From: Anaerolineae bacterium
GTDB taxonomy: Bacteria; Chloroflexota; Anaerolineae; JAFGEY01
Reading direction: 5' to 3'
Length of the DNA: 50,763 nucleotides
Assembly (NCBI GenBank): GCA_016929775.1
Contig: JAFGIE010000120.1
Span: 1 to 50,763, forward strand
The notes beneath the pieces are model-generated. The model saw only the letters and a list, made by a program, of their open reading frames with translations, did no database searches and was not told where the DNA came from. Positions within the stretch are counted from its first letter, which is position 1. Each line of letters begins with the position of its first letter. Below, one piece after another: positions 24,475 through 32,999 of this stretch. The position numbers and the translations under genes were made by a program.

Positions 24475-25317
24475 ATGCACAAGCTGACCGTCGCTGCCGT
24501 CTCGACCCGCAACCTGCTGGGGCAACCCGACACCGCGCTGGCGGACATGCGAACCTGGACCGAGGCTGCCGCGCGACAGGGCGCCGAGCTGGTCCTCTTT
24601 CCAGAGCTCAACGTCACCGGCTACATCCAGCACCCGGTCGTGCGCCGGTTCGCCGAGCCGATCCCCGGACCATCCACCGAGCAGGCGGTCCAGATGGCGC
24701 GCGAGATGGGGGTGACCCTGGCGTGCGGCATCCTGGAACGGGACGACGAACAGCATTACTGCACCCACGTGCTCGTCAACGGGAGTGGGCTGATCGGGAA
24801 GCAGCGCAAGATCCACACCCCAGTCCAGGAGCAGCCCTTCTGGGGGCTCGGCGACGCGATCGAGGTGTTCGACGCCGGCAAAGCCACGGTGGGCATAGCG
24901 ATCTGCCGCGACGCCTTTTTCGGCGAGATGACGCGGACCCTGTATTTCAGGGGCGCCGAGATCGTGCTCATGCCGTTCGGTTACTATAACGTGCCGCGCA
25001 GCCGCTACCTCAGGGAAACCATACACGGCATGTCGATCGTCAAGGCGTGCTGGACGAACGGCACCTATGCCCTACTCTGCAACAGCGCCGAGAGCCGCGT
25101 TCCCAGCGAGTGGGAGCCGGACGGCTCCAAGTTCCCCGGTTGGGCCGGCGTCGTCGGACCGTGGGGCAACGTGCTTGCCTTCGTGGACTGGGAGGGCAAC
25201 GACGAAGCGATGGTCGTGGTCGAGATCGATCCGGATGCGTTGCGGGATCGCCGCGAGCACCCCAACTTTTTGGCGGGCGAGCTGCGCCCAGAGCTGTACC
25301 AACTGGCGCCGCGCTGA
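24475..25317 (+). CDS. Carbon-nitrogen hydrolase (nitrilase superfamily)
   Basis: A 280-residue enzyme with the complete triad: Glu44 (LVLFPELNVTGY), Lys112 (GKQRKIH) and Cys144 (IAICRDAFF). The superfamily hydrolyses amides, carbamoyl groups or nitriles. The fold continues with 'GAEIVLMPFGYY' and 'NGTYALLCNSA'. Length is normal. ATG 24475 lies 3 bases after the toroid gene's stop, so the genes are translationally linked. With flavin-binding, GyrI-like and toroid partners the operon looks like a small-molecule modification or degradation pathway, but the substrate cannot be inferred. Confidence 0.92.
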   Translation: MHKLTVAAVSTRNLLGQPDTALADMRTWTEAAARQGAELVLFPELNVTGYIQHPVVRRFAEPIPGPSTEQAVQMAREMGVTLACGILERDDEQHYCTHVLVNGSGLIGKQRKIHTPVQEQPFWGLGDAIEVFDAGKATVGIAICRDAFFGEMTRTLYFRGAEIVLMPFGYYNVPRSRYLRETIHGMSIVKACWTNGTYALLCNSAESRVPSEWEPDGSKFPGWAGVVGPWGNVLAFVDWEGNDEAMVVVEIDPDALRDRREHPNFLAGELRPELYQLAPR

Positions 25318-25367
25318 ACAGATCGCGCGACGTGCCATCACCGGTTTGACCCGCATAGGAGGACGAT

Positions 25368-25641
25368 GTGTCCGATCACGGCACGATCCGCTGGGCGGAG
25401 CGGGTATCGCGCAGGGACATCCAGCGGCTGTACGAAAGCGATCTACGATGGCCCGGCACGCTTGGTCAAGCAGTCCCATTCCCACAGCTAGGTGCAACAC
25501 ATCGCCGCGCAGCTCGGCATCCAGGGCCGGAGCCACATGTCGGAGGAGGAGCGGATCCCCGAGATCCTGCGTCGCGCCCCTGAGCTGGCGCCGAGCCCAG
25601 AGGGGGTAGAGAACGCTGAGCGGGTTTGGCAAGAGAGATAA
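25368..25641 (+). pseudogene. Decayed small gene between nitrilase and Fpg-like genes
   Basis: A GTG at 25368 preceded by AGGAGG opens a frame that starts well ('MSDHGTIRWAERVSRRDIQ', 'LYESDL'), but then loses protein character and stops at 25583. In another frame, 25492-25641 encodes 49 residues ending 'LAPSPEGVENAERVWQER' before TAA. The two could be head and tail of one gene broken by deletions or frameshifts. No family recognised. Confidence 0.35.
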
Positions 25642-25656
25642 CGGGAGGATGGACCC

Positions 25657-26478
25657 ATGATCGAGTTGCCTGAAGCGAGCGTGATCGCTCACCAGATCGC
25701 CGAGACGCTGGGAGGCAAGCGGGTCGCGCATGCCGTGGCAAATGCGTCGCCGCACAAGTTCGCGTGGTACACGGGTGACCCAGCCGAGTACAACGAGCGG
25801 TTGGCAGGCAAGACCGTCGGCTCTGCAGAGGGCGTCGCCGGGCACATCGCGATCCACGTCGGCGAGATGCTGCTCGCGATCAGCGCCCCGATCCGCTACC
25901 ACGCCGCCGGCGAGAAACGGCCCAAGAAGCACCAGCTCCTGGTCGAGTTCGAGGACGGGACGGCGATCAGCGCCAGCGCTCAGATGTGGGGCGGTTTCCT
26001 GTGTTTCCCGGCAGGCGAACCTGGCGGCTTTGCGGACTATGATCTAGGCCAAGCACGTCCCTCGCCGCTGAGCGAGGCCTTTGATCGCGCCTATTTCGAC
26101 ACGCTGTTCGACGACGAGACGCCCAAGCTGTCCGCCAAGGCCTTCCTGGCGACGGAGCAGCGCATCCCTGGGCTGGGCAACGGTGTACTGCAGGACATCC
26201 TGTGGACGGCGCGCATCCACCCCAAGCGCAAGATGGGCGAGCTGTCGGAAGCCGAGATCCAGGCGATGTTCGAGGCGGTCAAGCGCGTGCTGGCAGAGAT
26301 GGCGGCGCAGGGCGGGCGCGATACGGAGCGCGACCTGTTCGGCCAACCGGGCGGGTACGTGACCGTGCTGAGCCGGAACACGGTGAGCACGCCCTGCCCG
26401 GCGTGCGGCGCGACGATCCAGAAGGAGGCCTACCTGGGCGGCAGCATCTACACCTGCCCGGGGTGCCAGGCGCTGTAG
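25657..26478 (+). CDS. Fpg/Nei-family protein lacking the catalytic N-terminal proline
   Basis: A 273-residue protein of the formamidopyrimidine-DNA glycosylase/endonuclease VIII family. It has the N-terminal 'ELPE' strand, an H2TH segment ('EQRIPGLGNGVLQDILWTAR', 'IHPKRKMGEL') and a C-terminal zinc finger (Cys 247, 250, 267, 270). Canonical enzymes begin M-P-E-L-P-E and use Pro2 as nucleophile after Met removal; this one begins M-I-E-L-P-E. Ile cannot form the Schiff base in the same way, so glycosylase/lyase activity may be lost or use the alpha-amine. I recall a similar MIELPE subfamily in other bacteria. GGGAGG precedes ATG 25657. Confidence 0.88.
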   Translation: MIELPEASVIAHQIAETLGGKRVAHAVANASPHKFAWYTGDPAEYNERLAGKTVGSAEGVAGHIAIHVGEMLLAISAPIRYHAAGEKRPKKHQLLVEFEDGTAISASAQMWGGFLCFPAGEPGGFADYDLGQARPSPLSEAFDRAYFDTLFDDETPKLSAKAFLATEQRIPGLGNGVLQDILWTARIHPKRKMGELSEAEIQAMFEAVKRVLAEMAAQGGRDTERDLFGQPGGYVTVLSRNTVSTPCPACGATIQKEAYLGGSIYTCPGCQAL

Positions 26479-26676
26479 GATAGGCAAGGCCGACATGGAC
26501 GCACTGCTGTGTCACAGAGACCAGCAGTTCATACTTTTGACTGATGAACTTGGAAAGGAATGCGTCTATCATGTAGCCAACATCCCTGCGCAGCAGATGA
26601 GCGCTTATACCTCCCATTTTCCCTCGTCAGCGCTGGACTGCCTGCCCGCCTTTGACGCACGCGAGGAGGGCTTGAC

Positions 26677-27125
26677 GTGGCAGACCGACGGGCGATCTGG
26701 ACGATCCTTCGCGTATTCGTAGCCGCGCTTGTGGCTGCGTGTCGTTTCTCCATGCCCAGCGGCGAGATCGTACAAGCCGACGTGCCGCGCATCGCAACAT
26801 CCCCTGTTCCTGATGCGCAGTTGGCTCAGTTCGCCGCAGGGAACAATGCCTTCGCCTTTGGCCTCTATCGGGCCACTGCCGCCGAGACAGACGGCAACCT
26901 GGTCTTCTCCCCGTACAGCATCTCGCTTCTGTTCTCCATGGTCTACGCCGGCAACCGGGGGGAAGCCGAGCGCCAGATGGCCCAGGTGCTCCACTTCTTG
27001 CCCCAGGAAGCGCAGCACCCTGCGTTCAACGTGGTCGACCAGCGATTGCGCGATCTCGGCGAACCCCCAGAACGAGTACAAAGTGCCCTTCCAACTCAGC
27101 CTGAGCAACGCGGTATGGGGACAAG
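26677..27125 (+). pseudogene. Truncated, frameshifted serpin lipoprotein
   Basis: GTG 26677 has GAGGAGGG 6 bases upstream. A signal peptide with lipobox (LVAAC) is followed by the serpin N-terminus: 'FAAGNNAFAFGLYRA', 'GNLVFSPYSISLLFSMVYAG' and 'MAQVLHFLPQEAQHPAFN'. Near 27055-27075 the reading shifts by +1: 'VPFQLSLSNAVWGQEAG', the next serpin strand, is in the other frame. Homology ends soon after, so about 250 residues including the reactive-centre loop are missing. It cannot inhibit proteases. The 198-base gap before it has no credible gene. Confidence 0.8.
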
Positions 27126-27233
27126 AGGCAGGTCGAACATCCTGCTCGTGTCGTGCATGTAATCGTCAACCAGCACGTGTGGTCGGCGTTGAGCTACGGT
27201 GCGGCTCAACCAAGTGAGAGGAAGGTCAGCACG

Positions 27234-30200
27234 ATGAGAGCACGACTCCTGGCTATCTCGCTTGGCATCACGATCTGTTTCGCCTGTGCGGCGACGCGGT
27301 TTGCTCCTGCATCGGCGCTCAGGTCCCATGTGCTTGTCCCGGCTCCAGCGACTGCGCAGCGCGTCGGCGTTCCCTCGACCTCATCCTGGCGTGTCCCTGT
27401 TGTCGCCGAACCGGCGCGCGAACGACCCTCCCCCTCTTCTCTACCCGTGCGACCTGCCCTGGTCAAGCCTGACGGGATCGATCTGGACGTGACCTACATC
27501 AACCGCATGCCGATGTACAAGAGCTACTGCGTCGCATACCCCGAACCGTGGAATGGCACGGTCGGCATCCCACAGCAGTGCCCGGGCACGGAAGATGAGA
27601 GGCGGTGGCCCGACCCGGGAGAGGTGGTCACCTTTACCGCGCACATCGTGAACAAGGGGACCATCGACAGCGGCGCCTTTGCCTTCGCCTGGTTCATCGA
27701 TGGGAGCGCAGTGCTCTCGGGTACACATGCCGGGCTGGCGCCGGGAGAGGAGGGGACGGCGACCTATCTCTGGCCCTGGGCGCACGCGATGGCGGGAGAG
27801 TGCGTGCTCGATGACCACACCGTCCGCTTCGTGGTGGACCCGCCGGAGGTCATTGCCGAGACCTACGAGTGCAACAATGCGCTGGAGGACCGGACCAATG
27901 CCCTCAGCCTGCGCATCTCGCTCACGCCCGAGATGCTCCAAGCCTACAACATCCCTGTTACTTCGACCCACCCCTTCTCCGCCGAAGATTGGGTGCAGAA
28001 GCAGATCGCGGCGATGAACCAAGCTCTTGCCGACTCGGTCTACCCCGTGACCCCCGGCGGGGCTACCGAGCGGGTGCGGATCAACGCCATCGTGGTCGCC
28101 CCCAAGCCCCCGCCCGACGAGCGGACGCACGACGGAGAGTGGTTCCTGGAGAACGATGTCCGCGACCCGGAGGTCAGCTTCTACACCTACGAGGAGGACA
28201 TCGACTGGGGCCTGGTCCACGAACTCGGGCATCAGATCGGGCTGATCGACCTCTATGCGAGCATGATCGACGCCGTGAGCGTGCGCGTGCTGGATGGGGA
28301 GGGGTTCCCGGCGAACTTTTCCTACGAATGGCCGCGTGGGGGCCTGATGTTCGGCGGAGATACCGCGCCGCACAACAACTCCCATCTCTTCTCCAGCCAC
28401 AGCGCAGGCGGCATCTCGTCGGGTAAGGGCTATCGCAGCAACTACTACGGGGCCTACCAGTACGATATTCCCGAGCGCAACGATCTGCTAGTACTGGACA
28501 ACGAGGGAGACCCCGCCGGCGGGGTGCAGGTCGCCCTCTACCAGCGCAGCGGACCTTTCAACTGGCTCGGACTGCCCGAGATCGATAACGTGCCCGAGAT
28601 CACGGGCACTACGGACGCAGACGGGCGCCTCACGCTCGCCAACCGCAGCGCGCATGGCGGCGCCGTGACGCCGGTGGGCCACACGCTACGCGACAACCCC
28701 TTTGGCCTGATCGACATCGTGGGCGTGCAGAACCGCTTCCTGGTCAAGCTGAGCCAGGGCGATCACGTCGAGTTTCACTGGCTGGACATCACCCAGTTCA
28801 ACCTCGCCTACTGGATGGGGGACACGATCAGCCACACCTTTACGATCTCGTCCCACATCCCGCCGCCTGGTGCACCGGCAGCGCCGCGCACGGTGCGGGC
28901 GCAGAACGCCGACGCCCACGTCGCACTGTCCTGGGCGCCCAGCCCCTCGCCGGGGGTGGTCGGTTACCGCGTCTACAGGGCCACGCCTCCTGAGGACAGC
29001 TATCTGCTTGCCGGCGACCTGGCGTTAGGGACGTCCTTTGAGGAATGGATGGTTGAGGGCAGTACCTGTCCCGGTCACTGTGTCTATGCCGTCACCGCCG
29101 TCGACGGAGGGGGGCTGGAGAGCGGGTTCAGCAACCTCGTCTACGCGCCCAGCCTGCACGCGGTTCAAGACGTGGCAGTGTCGGCTGATGGGACGAGGGT
29201 CGTGCTCGATCCCTTCAACCCCTATTCCCTCCTCCGCCAGCAGCCCGACGGGCGGTACACGCACCGCCTGGCTGCGCCCTGGCATGGCATGTTCGACACG
29301 CGCTACCTGGCCCTGGACGACAACGGGCGCATGGTGATCAGCGATGGCGGCAACCCGTGGGATGAGCACAAGCCGGTGCGGCTGTTCGAACGGGACGGAA
29401 CCCCGTCCTTCGCGTTCGGGGAACGGGGATCGGGCCCGGCGCAGTTTGATGTTCCCACGGGTGTGGCGTGGTGGGGAGAGGCATATACGTATGGCGGGCC
29501 CTACGGGTTGGACGAGCACACGACCCTGCTGCTCCACTTTGACGGCGACTATGGCGGAGTGGAGGGAGAAGTGGGGACAGCGGCGGGCACCTCTTTCGCT
29601 CAGGGACACGATGGGCAGGGCGTCCTGGTTGACGAGGATGATACACTGACCTACGCCATGGCGGGCAACCTCGATCCCGCCGCCGGGACGATCGAGTTCT
29701 GGGTCCGGCCCAACCACGACGATGACGTGGGCCAGATCCACGTCTATTTCGAGTTTGACGAGTCGGACAACGGCATCCAGATCGTCAAGCACGGCGGCGG
29801 CAACCTGCACTTCCTGATGCGGACGCCTACGAACCTGGCAGACATCTTTGCGCTCGCAGGCGACTGGCGAGCGGGGGAATGGCACCACGTCGCGGCAACC
29901 TGGCAGGGGAGCGATATGGCGCTGTACGTCGATGGGCTGCTCCGGGCGAGCAGCGATGCCGCAAGCCCACCCGAGACGCTGGCGAGCATCTTGAACATCG
30001 GCTCCTCGTCGCGCGGGGACTGGCAGGCTGATGCCGTGATCGATGAGCTGCGCATCAGCGACGTGCCGCGCCTGGGCAACAGCGATACCTGCGGGCGTAT
30101 CCTGGTGGCGGACAGTGGCAATCACCGGATCCAGGTGTTCGATAGCCTGGGCACCTATGTGACTGCCTATGGCGGGCATGGCAGTGGTCCGGGCCAATTC

Positions 30201-30623
30201 GACGACCCGCAGGGCATTGCGGTCGACACAACGGGGCGGGTGATCGTCGCCGATCGAGGGAACGATCGCCTGCAGGTCCTTGGGTTCGACGGCACAGCCC
30301 TGAGTTTCCTCGGCGTCATCGCCGCTGGTCTGAGCCAACCGACCGGGGTGGCGACCGATGGACTCGGCAACATCGTCGTCGCCGACACCGGTCACGACGC
30401 GATCGTCGTGCTCGACGCAGCGGGCGACGTGCGCGCCACGTACACTGCGCCCAACGACGGCTATCCGGGGCCGTTCAGCGCGCCGCACGGCGTGGCCGTT
30501 GACGCAGAGGGGACGATCGTCGTCGCCGATAGCGGCAATGGGCGCGTGGTGACGATCCGCGAGGCGCCGGCGTACCGGGCCTACCTGCCCCTCATGTTGC
30601 GCGGCAGCGGGGCCCTGCCGTGA
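27234..30623 (+). CDS. Secreted metzincin-like protein with CARDB, Fn3, LamG and NHL domains
   Basis: A 1,129-residue protein. Signal peptide about 1-28; CARDB-like domain about 82-225 ('VVTFTAHIVNKGTIDSGAFA'); a putative zinc protease core with HELGHQIGLID (His329, Glu330, His333, Asp339), the HExxHxxGxxD form seen in snapalysin-type metzincins; a fibronectin III-like domain ('APRTVRAQNADAHVALSW'); and NHL-type propeller repeats ('GRILVADSGNHRIQVF') interrupted by a LamG/concanavalin-like domain ('GTIEFWVRPNHDDD'). The C-terminal tail is YLPLMLRGSG. ATG 27234 gives a clean signal peptide. Whether the zinc site is active is unclear, since I see no obvious Met-turn. It probably binds and cuts extracellular protein or glycan. 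Confidence 0.82.
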   Translation: MRARLLAISLGITICFACAATRFAPASALRSHVLVPAPATAQRVGVPSTSSWRVPVVAEPARERPSPSSLPVRPALVKPDGIDLDVTYINRMPMYKSYCVAYPEPWNGTVGIPQQCPGTEDERRWPDPGEVVTFTAHIVNKGTIDSGAFAFAWFIDGSAVLSGTHAGLAPGEEGTATYLWPWAHAMAGECVLDDHTVRFVVDPPEVIAETYECNNALEDRTNALSLRISLTPEMLQAYNIPVTSTHPFSAEDWVQKQIAAMNQALADSVYPVTPGGATERVRINAIVVAPKPPPDERTHDGEWFLENDVRDPEVSFYTYEEDIDWGLVHELGHQIGLIDLYASMIDAVSVRVLDGEGFPANFSYEWPRGGLMFGGDTAPHNNSHLFSSHSAGGISSGKGYRSNYYGAYQYDIPERNDLLVLDNEGDPAGGVQVALYQRSGPFNWLGLPEIDNVPEITGTTDADGRLTLANRSAHGGAVTPVGHTLRDNPFGLIDIVGVQNRFLVKLSQGDHVEFHWLDITQFNLAYWMGDTISHTFTISSHIPPPGAPAAPRTVRAQNADAHVALSWAPSPSPGVVGYRVYRATPPEDSYLLAGDLALGTSFEEWMVEGSTCPGHCVYAVTAVDGGGLESGFSNLVYAPSLHAVQDVAVSADGTRVVLDPFNPYSLLRQQPDGRYTHRLAAPWHGMFDTRYLALDDNGRMVISDGGNPWDEHKPVRLFERDGTPSFAFGERGSGPAQFDVPTGVAWWGEAYTYGGPYGLDEHTTLLLHFDGDYGGVEGEVGTAAGTSFAQGHDGQGVLVDEDDTLTYAMAGNLDPAAGTIEFWVRPNHDDDVGQIHVYFEFDESDNGIQIVKHGGGNLHFLMRTPTNLADIFALAGDWRAGEWHHVAATWQGSDMALYVDGLLRASSDAASPPETLASILNIGSSSRGDWQADAVIDELRISDVPRLGNSDTCGRILVADSGNHRIQVFDSLGTYVTAYGGHGSGPGQFDDPQGIAVDTTGRVIVADRGNDRLQVLGFDGTALSFLGVIAAGLSQPTGVATDGLGNIVVADTGHDAIVVLDAAGDVRATYTAPNDGYPGPFSAPHGVAVDAEGTIVVADSGNGRVVTIREAPAYRAYLPLMLRGSGALP

Positions 30624-30664
30624 GCGTCGGGCCCCAAATCGGCAGACTGAAAAGGAGGCCAAAA

Positions 30665-31873
30665 GTGGGTCGCAGATCGGTCTTCTGTATGGAGGCATGC
30701 TGGGTGATCGTGGTAGGAAGCGTGGCCTTGGCGCAGGTGCTCGGCCCGCCTGCCGTGCATGGTGTGGGAGGGAGCACGCAAGCGCTCTCCTCCAAGAGTT
30801 GGGGCTGGATGCAGGTGAACGACGATGGTTTCGGCGACCCGGCGAACGTCGGTGTGACGGCACTCGAGGTGTTCGAAGGGCGGCTCTATGCCGGCGCTAG
30901 CAACTGGGAAGCCGCAGGGCGCGTCTGGCGCAGCGAGGATGGCGTCTCTTGGCTGCATGCCAGCGAGATCGGGTCTCAGAGTCCCTACACCGGCACCAAC
31001 CCGGCGATCATTGACCTGATCGAGTTCGAGGGCCAGTTATACGCCGGGACCGGGTGGGGGGATGGCAGCGGGCAAATCTGGCGCTCCCCGGATGGCGCCA
31101 GCTGGGAGCAGGTGGAGGGAAATGGCTTTGGCGACGCCCACAACTTGAGCATCACCACCTTCACCCTGTTCGGCGATACCCTCTACGCAGCGACAGAGAA
31201 CATCGCCGCCGGCTGCCAGATTTGGCGCAGTGATACGGGAGACCCTCTCAGCTGGACGAACGTGGTCACCGCGGGCCTGGGCTATGGCACCAACAGGCAG
31301 ATCACGGGTCTTGCGCTGTTTGGCGGCGCGCTCTATGCCGCGACCGAAACGGTGGGCCCGGGCGCCCAGATGCAGGTCTGGCGCACGCCGGATGGCATCG
31401 CCTGGACGCCGGTAATCGCAGATGGGTTCGGCGATCCCGACAACTATTCTGCAGGCGGGTTCGCGCTCTTTGGCGGCGACCTGTACCTCGGCACGCGCAA
31501 CGACGTCACCGGGGCGCAGCTGTGGCGCTCCGACGACGGCACGACGTGGACGCAGGTCTTTGGCGATGGCCTCGGGGACCCGGGCAACGTCAAGGTCGAG
31601 TCGCTGTCCGTGTTCGAGGGCTACCTGGTCCTGGTCACGAACAACGAGGCATCAGGCATGGAGGTCTGGTGCTCGTCGGACGGCGCGACGTGGGACCAGG
31701 TCAGCAGCGATGGGTTTGGCGACCCCGCCAACTTTGCGACGCTGTGGAGCAATGCCACGGTGACCTACCGTGACCGGCTGTTCGTGGGCACGTGGCGGTA
31801 TGGTCATGCCAGTGGCGCAGAAGTGTGGATGACGGCAGACCAGGTCTTTCTGCCGCTGGTGCTCCGTGACTGA
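30665..31873 (+). CDS. Exported beta-propeller protein with FLPLVLR tail
   Basis: A 402-residue protein. GTG 30665 has AAGGAGG 6 bases upstream, and the first 30 residues form a signal peptide. About seven repeats follow, each with a 'L[YF].G.LY.GT' strand and an 'VWRS.DG..W' strand (for example 'QIWRSPDGASWEQV' and 'QLWRSDDGTTWTQV'), as in BNR/sialidase-like propellers, but without the full Asp-box. The tail FLPLVLRD is the third example of the terminal motif in the window. The start lies 41 bases after the preceding gene; likely co-expressed. Probably a surface binding protein. Confidence 0.78.
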   Translation: MGRRSVFCMEACWVIVVGSVALAQVLGPPAVHGVGGSTQALSSKSWGWMQVNDDGFGDPANVGVTALEVFEGRLYAGASNWEAAGRVWRSEDGVSWLHASEIGSQSPYTGTNPAIIDLIEFEGQLYAGTGWGDGSGQIWRSPDGASWEQVEGNGFGDAHNLSITTFTLFGDTLYAATENIAAGCQIWRSDTGDPLSWTNVVTAGLGYGTNRQITGLALFGGALYAATETVGPGAQMQVWRTPDGIAWTPVIADGFGDPDNYSAGGFALFGGDLYLGTRNDVTGAQLWRSDDGTTWTQVFGDGLGDPGNVKVESLSVFEGYLVLVTNNEASGMEVWCSSDGATWDQVSSDGFGDPANFATLWSNATVTYRDRLFVGTWRYGHASGAEVWMTADQVFLPLVLRD

Positions 31874-31942
31874 GCGCACGCGCACGCTGTGGTCGGCGAG
31901 GCTCGGTCACGGGGGGTGGCAGCGCACCTGGAGGCACGGGCC

Positions 31943-32908
31943 ATGTCCCGGCACAGATGGTTCGGTGCGGTCCTAGGTTGGATCGGCGTCGTCGCGTTCG
32001 TCTGCGCGGGCTGCCGCGGGCAGGGTGGCGTGATGGACGATGGGCCGCTGCCCACGCCGATCCCTGGTGACGCGCAGCGCCACGAGAGCGGCGGCGCGAG
32101 CGCGGGCTCTGGACGCGCGACCCCAGCAGCGATCGCGCCCGAGGGCCTGTACGACCAGATCGCGAGCCTGCAAGCAAGCCTGGCGCAGCGCGAGTCGGAC
32201 ACGTTTGCCGGACTCTGGGTCCAGAACGAGCCGGAGGTCCGTGTCTTTGTCGCGTTCACCCGCGATGGACAAGAGACGGTCAGGCCATACGTGGAAGGGA
32301 CACCACTGGCGGGCACGATCGTGGCCCAGCCTGCCGACTATACGCTAGTGGAACTGCTGGCTGCCGAGGCGGAGGTGGGCCGCATCGTGCGCGAGCTCGG
32401 CTTTCCCTTCACCTGGATGGTGGACGTGGAGGGAAACCGGGTGAAGCTATTGGTGACCGCCCGGGCAGCGTTCGAAGCGGCGCTCAAGGACGCGAACGTC
32501 GAGCTGCCCGATTGCGTCGCCGTAATCGAGACCTACGTGCCGCCTGGCCAGGCGCCTGCCGGGATCACGCCCGTGCCCGGCGTGGCGTTCCCCCAACTGC
32601 AGGCGGGCAGCACGGTGCACCTGGATCTGGATCCTCTCCGCGGGGAATTGGTCCTCGAAGACGGCTGCCTGCGCGTCAGGACGAGCGATGGGGCCTCGCG
32701 CCTCGTCATCTGGCAGCCTGGCTATTACCTGAGCAGCGATCAAGGCGCGATCGAGATCGTGGACCGCGAGGGCAGGGTGGTGTGGCGCGTGGGGGAACAG
32801 ATCGCGCTCGGACTGGCGAGCGTGCCCGACTGGGAGCGCCAACTGCGCGAACCGCTGCCGGCGCACTGCCCAGGCCCTTATTGGGTCATGGACGAGATCG
32901 CAGAATAG
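31943..32908 (+). CDS. Lipoprotein of unknown function
   Basis: A 321-residue protein. Signal peptide with lipobox FVCAGC (Cys at about 23), then a low-complexity Gly/Ala/Pro stretch. The first domain contains 'RESDTFAGLWVQNEPEVRVF', 'VAFTRDGQETVRPYVEGTPL' and 'GRIVRELGFPFTW'; the second contains 'LVLEDGCLRVRTSDG', 'LVIWQPGYYLS' and 'IEIVDREGRVVWRVGE'. I remember both halves as recurrent in uncharacterised Gram-positive-like and Chloroflexota lipoproteins but know no function. GGAGG lies 8 bases before ATG 31943. It follows the propeller gene by 69 bases on the same strand. Confidence 0.7.
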   Translation: MSRHRWFGAVLGWIGVVAFVCAGCRGQGGVMDDGPLPTPIPGDAQRHESGGASAGSGRATPAAIAPEGLYDQIASLQASLAQRESDTFAGLWVQNEPEVRVFVAFTRDGQETVRPYVEGTPLAGTIVAQPADYTLVELLAAEAEVGRIVRELGFPFTWMVDVEGNRVKLLVTARAAFEAALKDANVELPDCVAVIETYVPPGQAPAGITPVPGVAFPQLQAGSTVHLDLDPLRGELVLEDGCLRVRTSDGASRLVIWQPGYYLSSDQGAIEIVDREGRVVWRVGEQIALGLASVPDWERQLREPLPAHCPGPYWVMDEIAE

Positions 32909-32999
32909 GAGGGGTCAGACCAGAATCATCCACGTTCTGTAGCGCTCACACTACCGGATAAGCCTTGTCTCGCGCTGCAACCCAGCATGGGAGGTTCAC

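Noticed and set aside
26495..26722. A 75-codon plus-strand frame before the serpin
   Set aside because: Low-quality composition, no ribosome-binding site, and it overlaps the serpin start in another frame.
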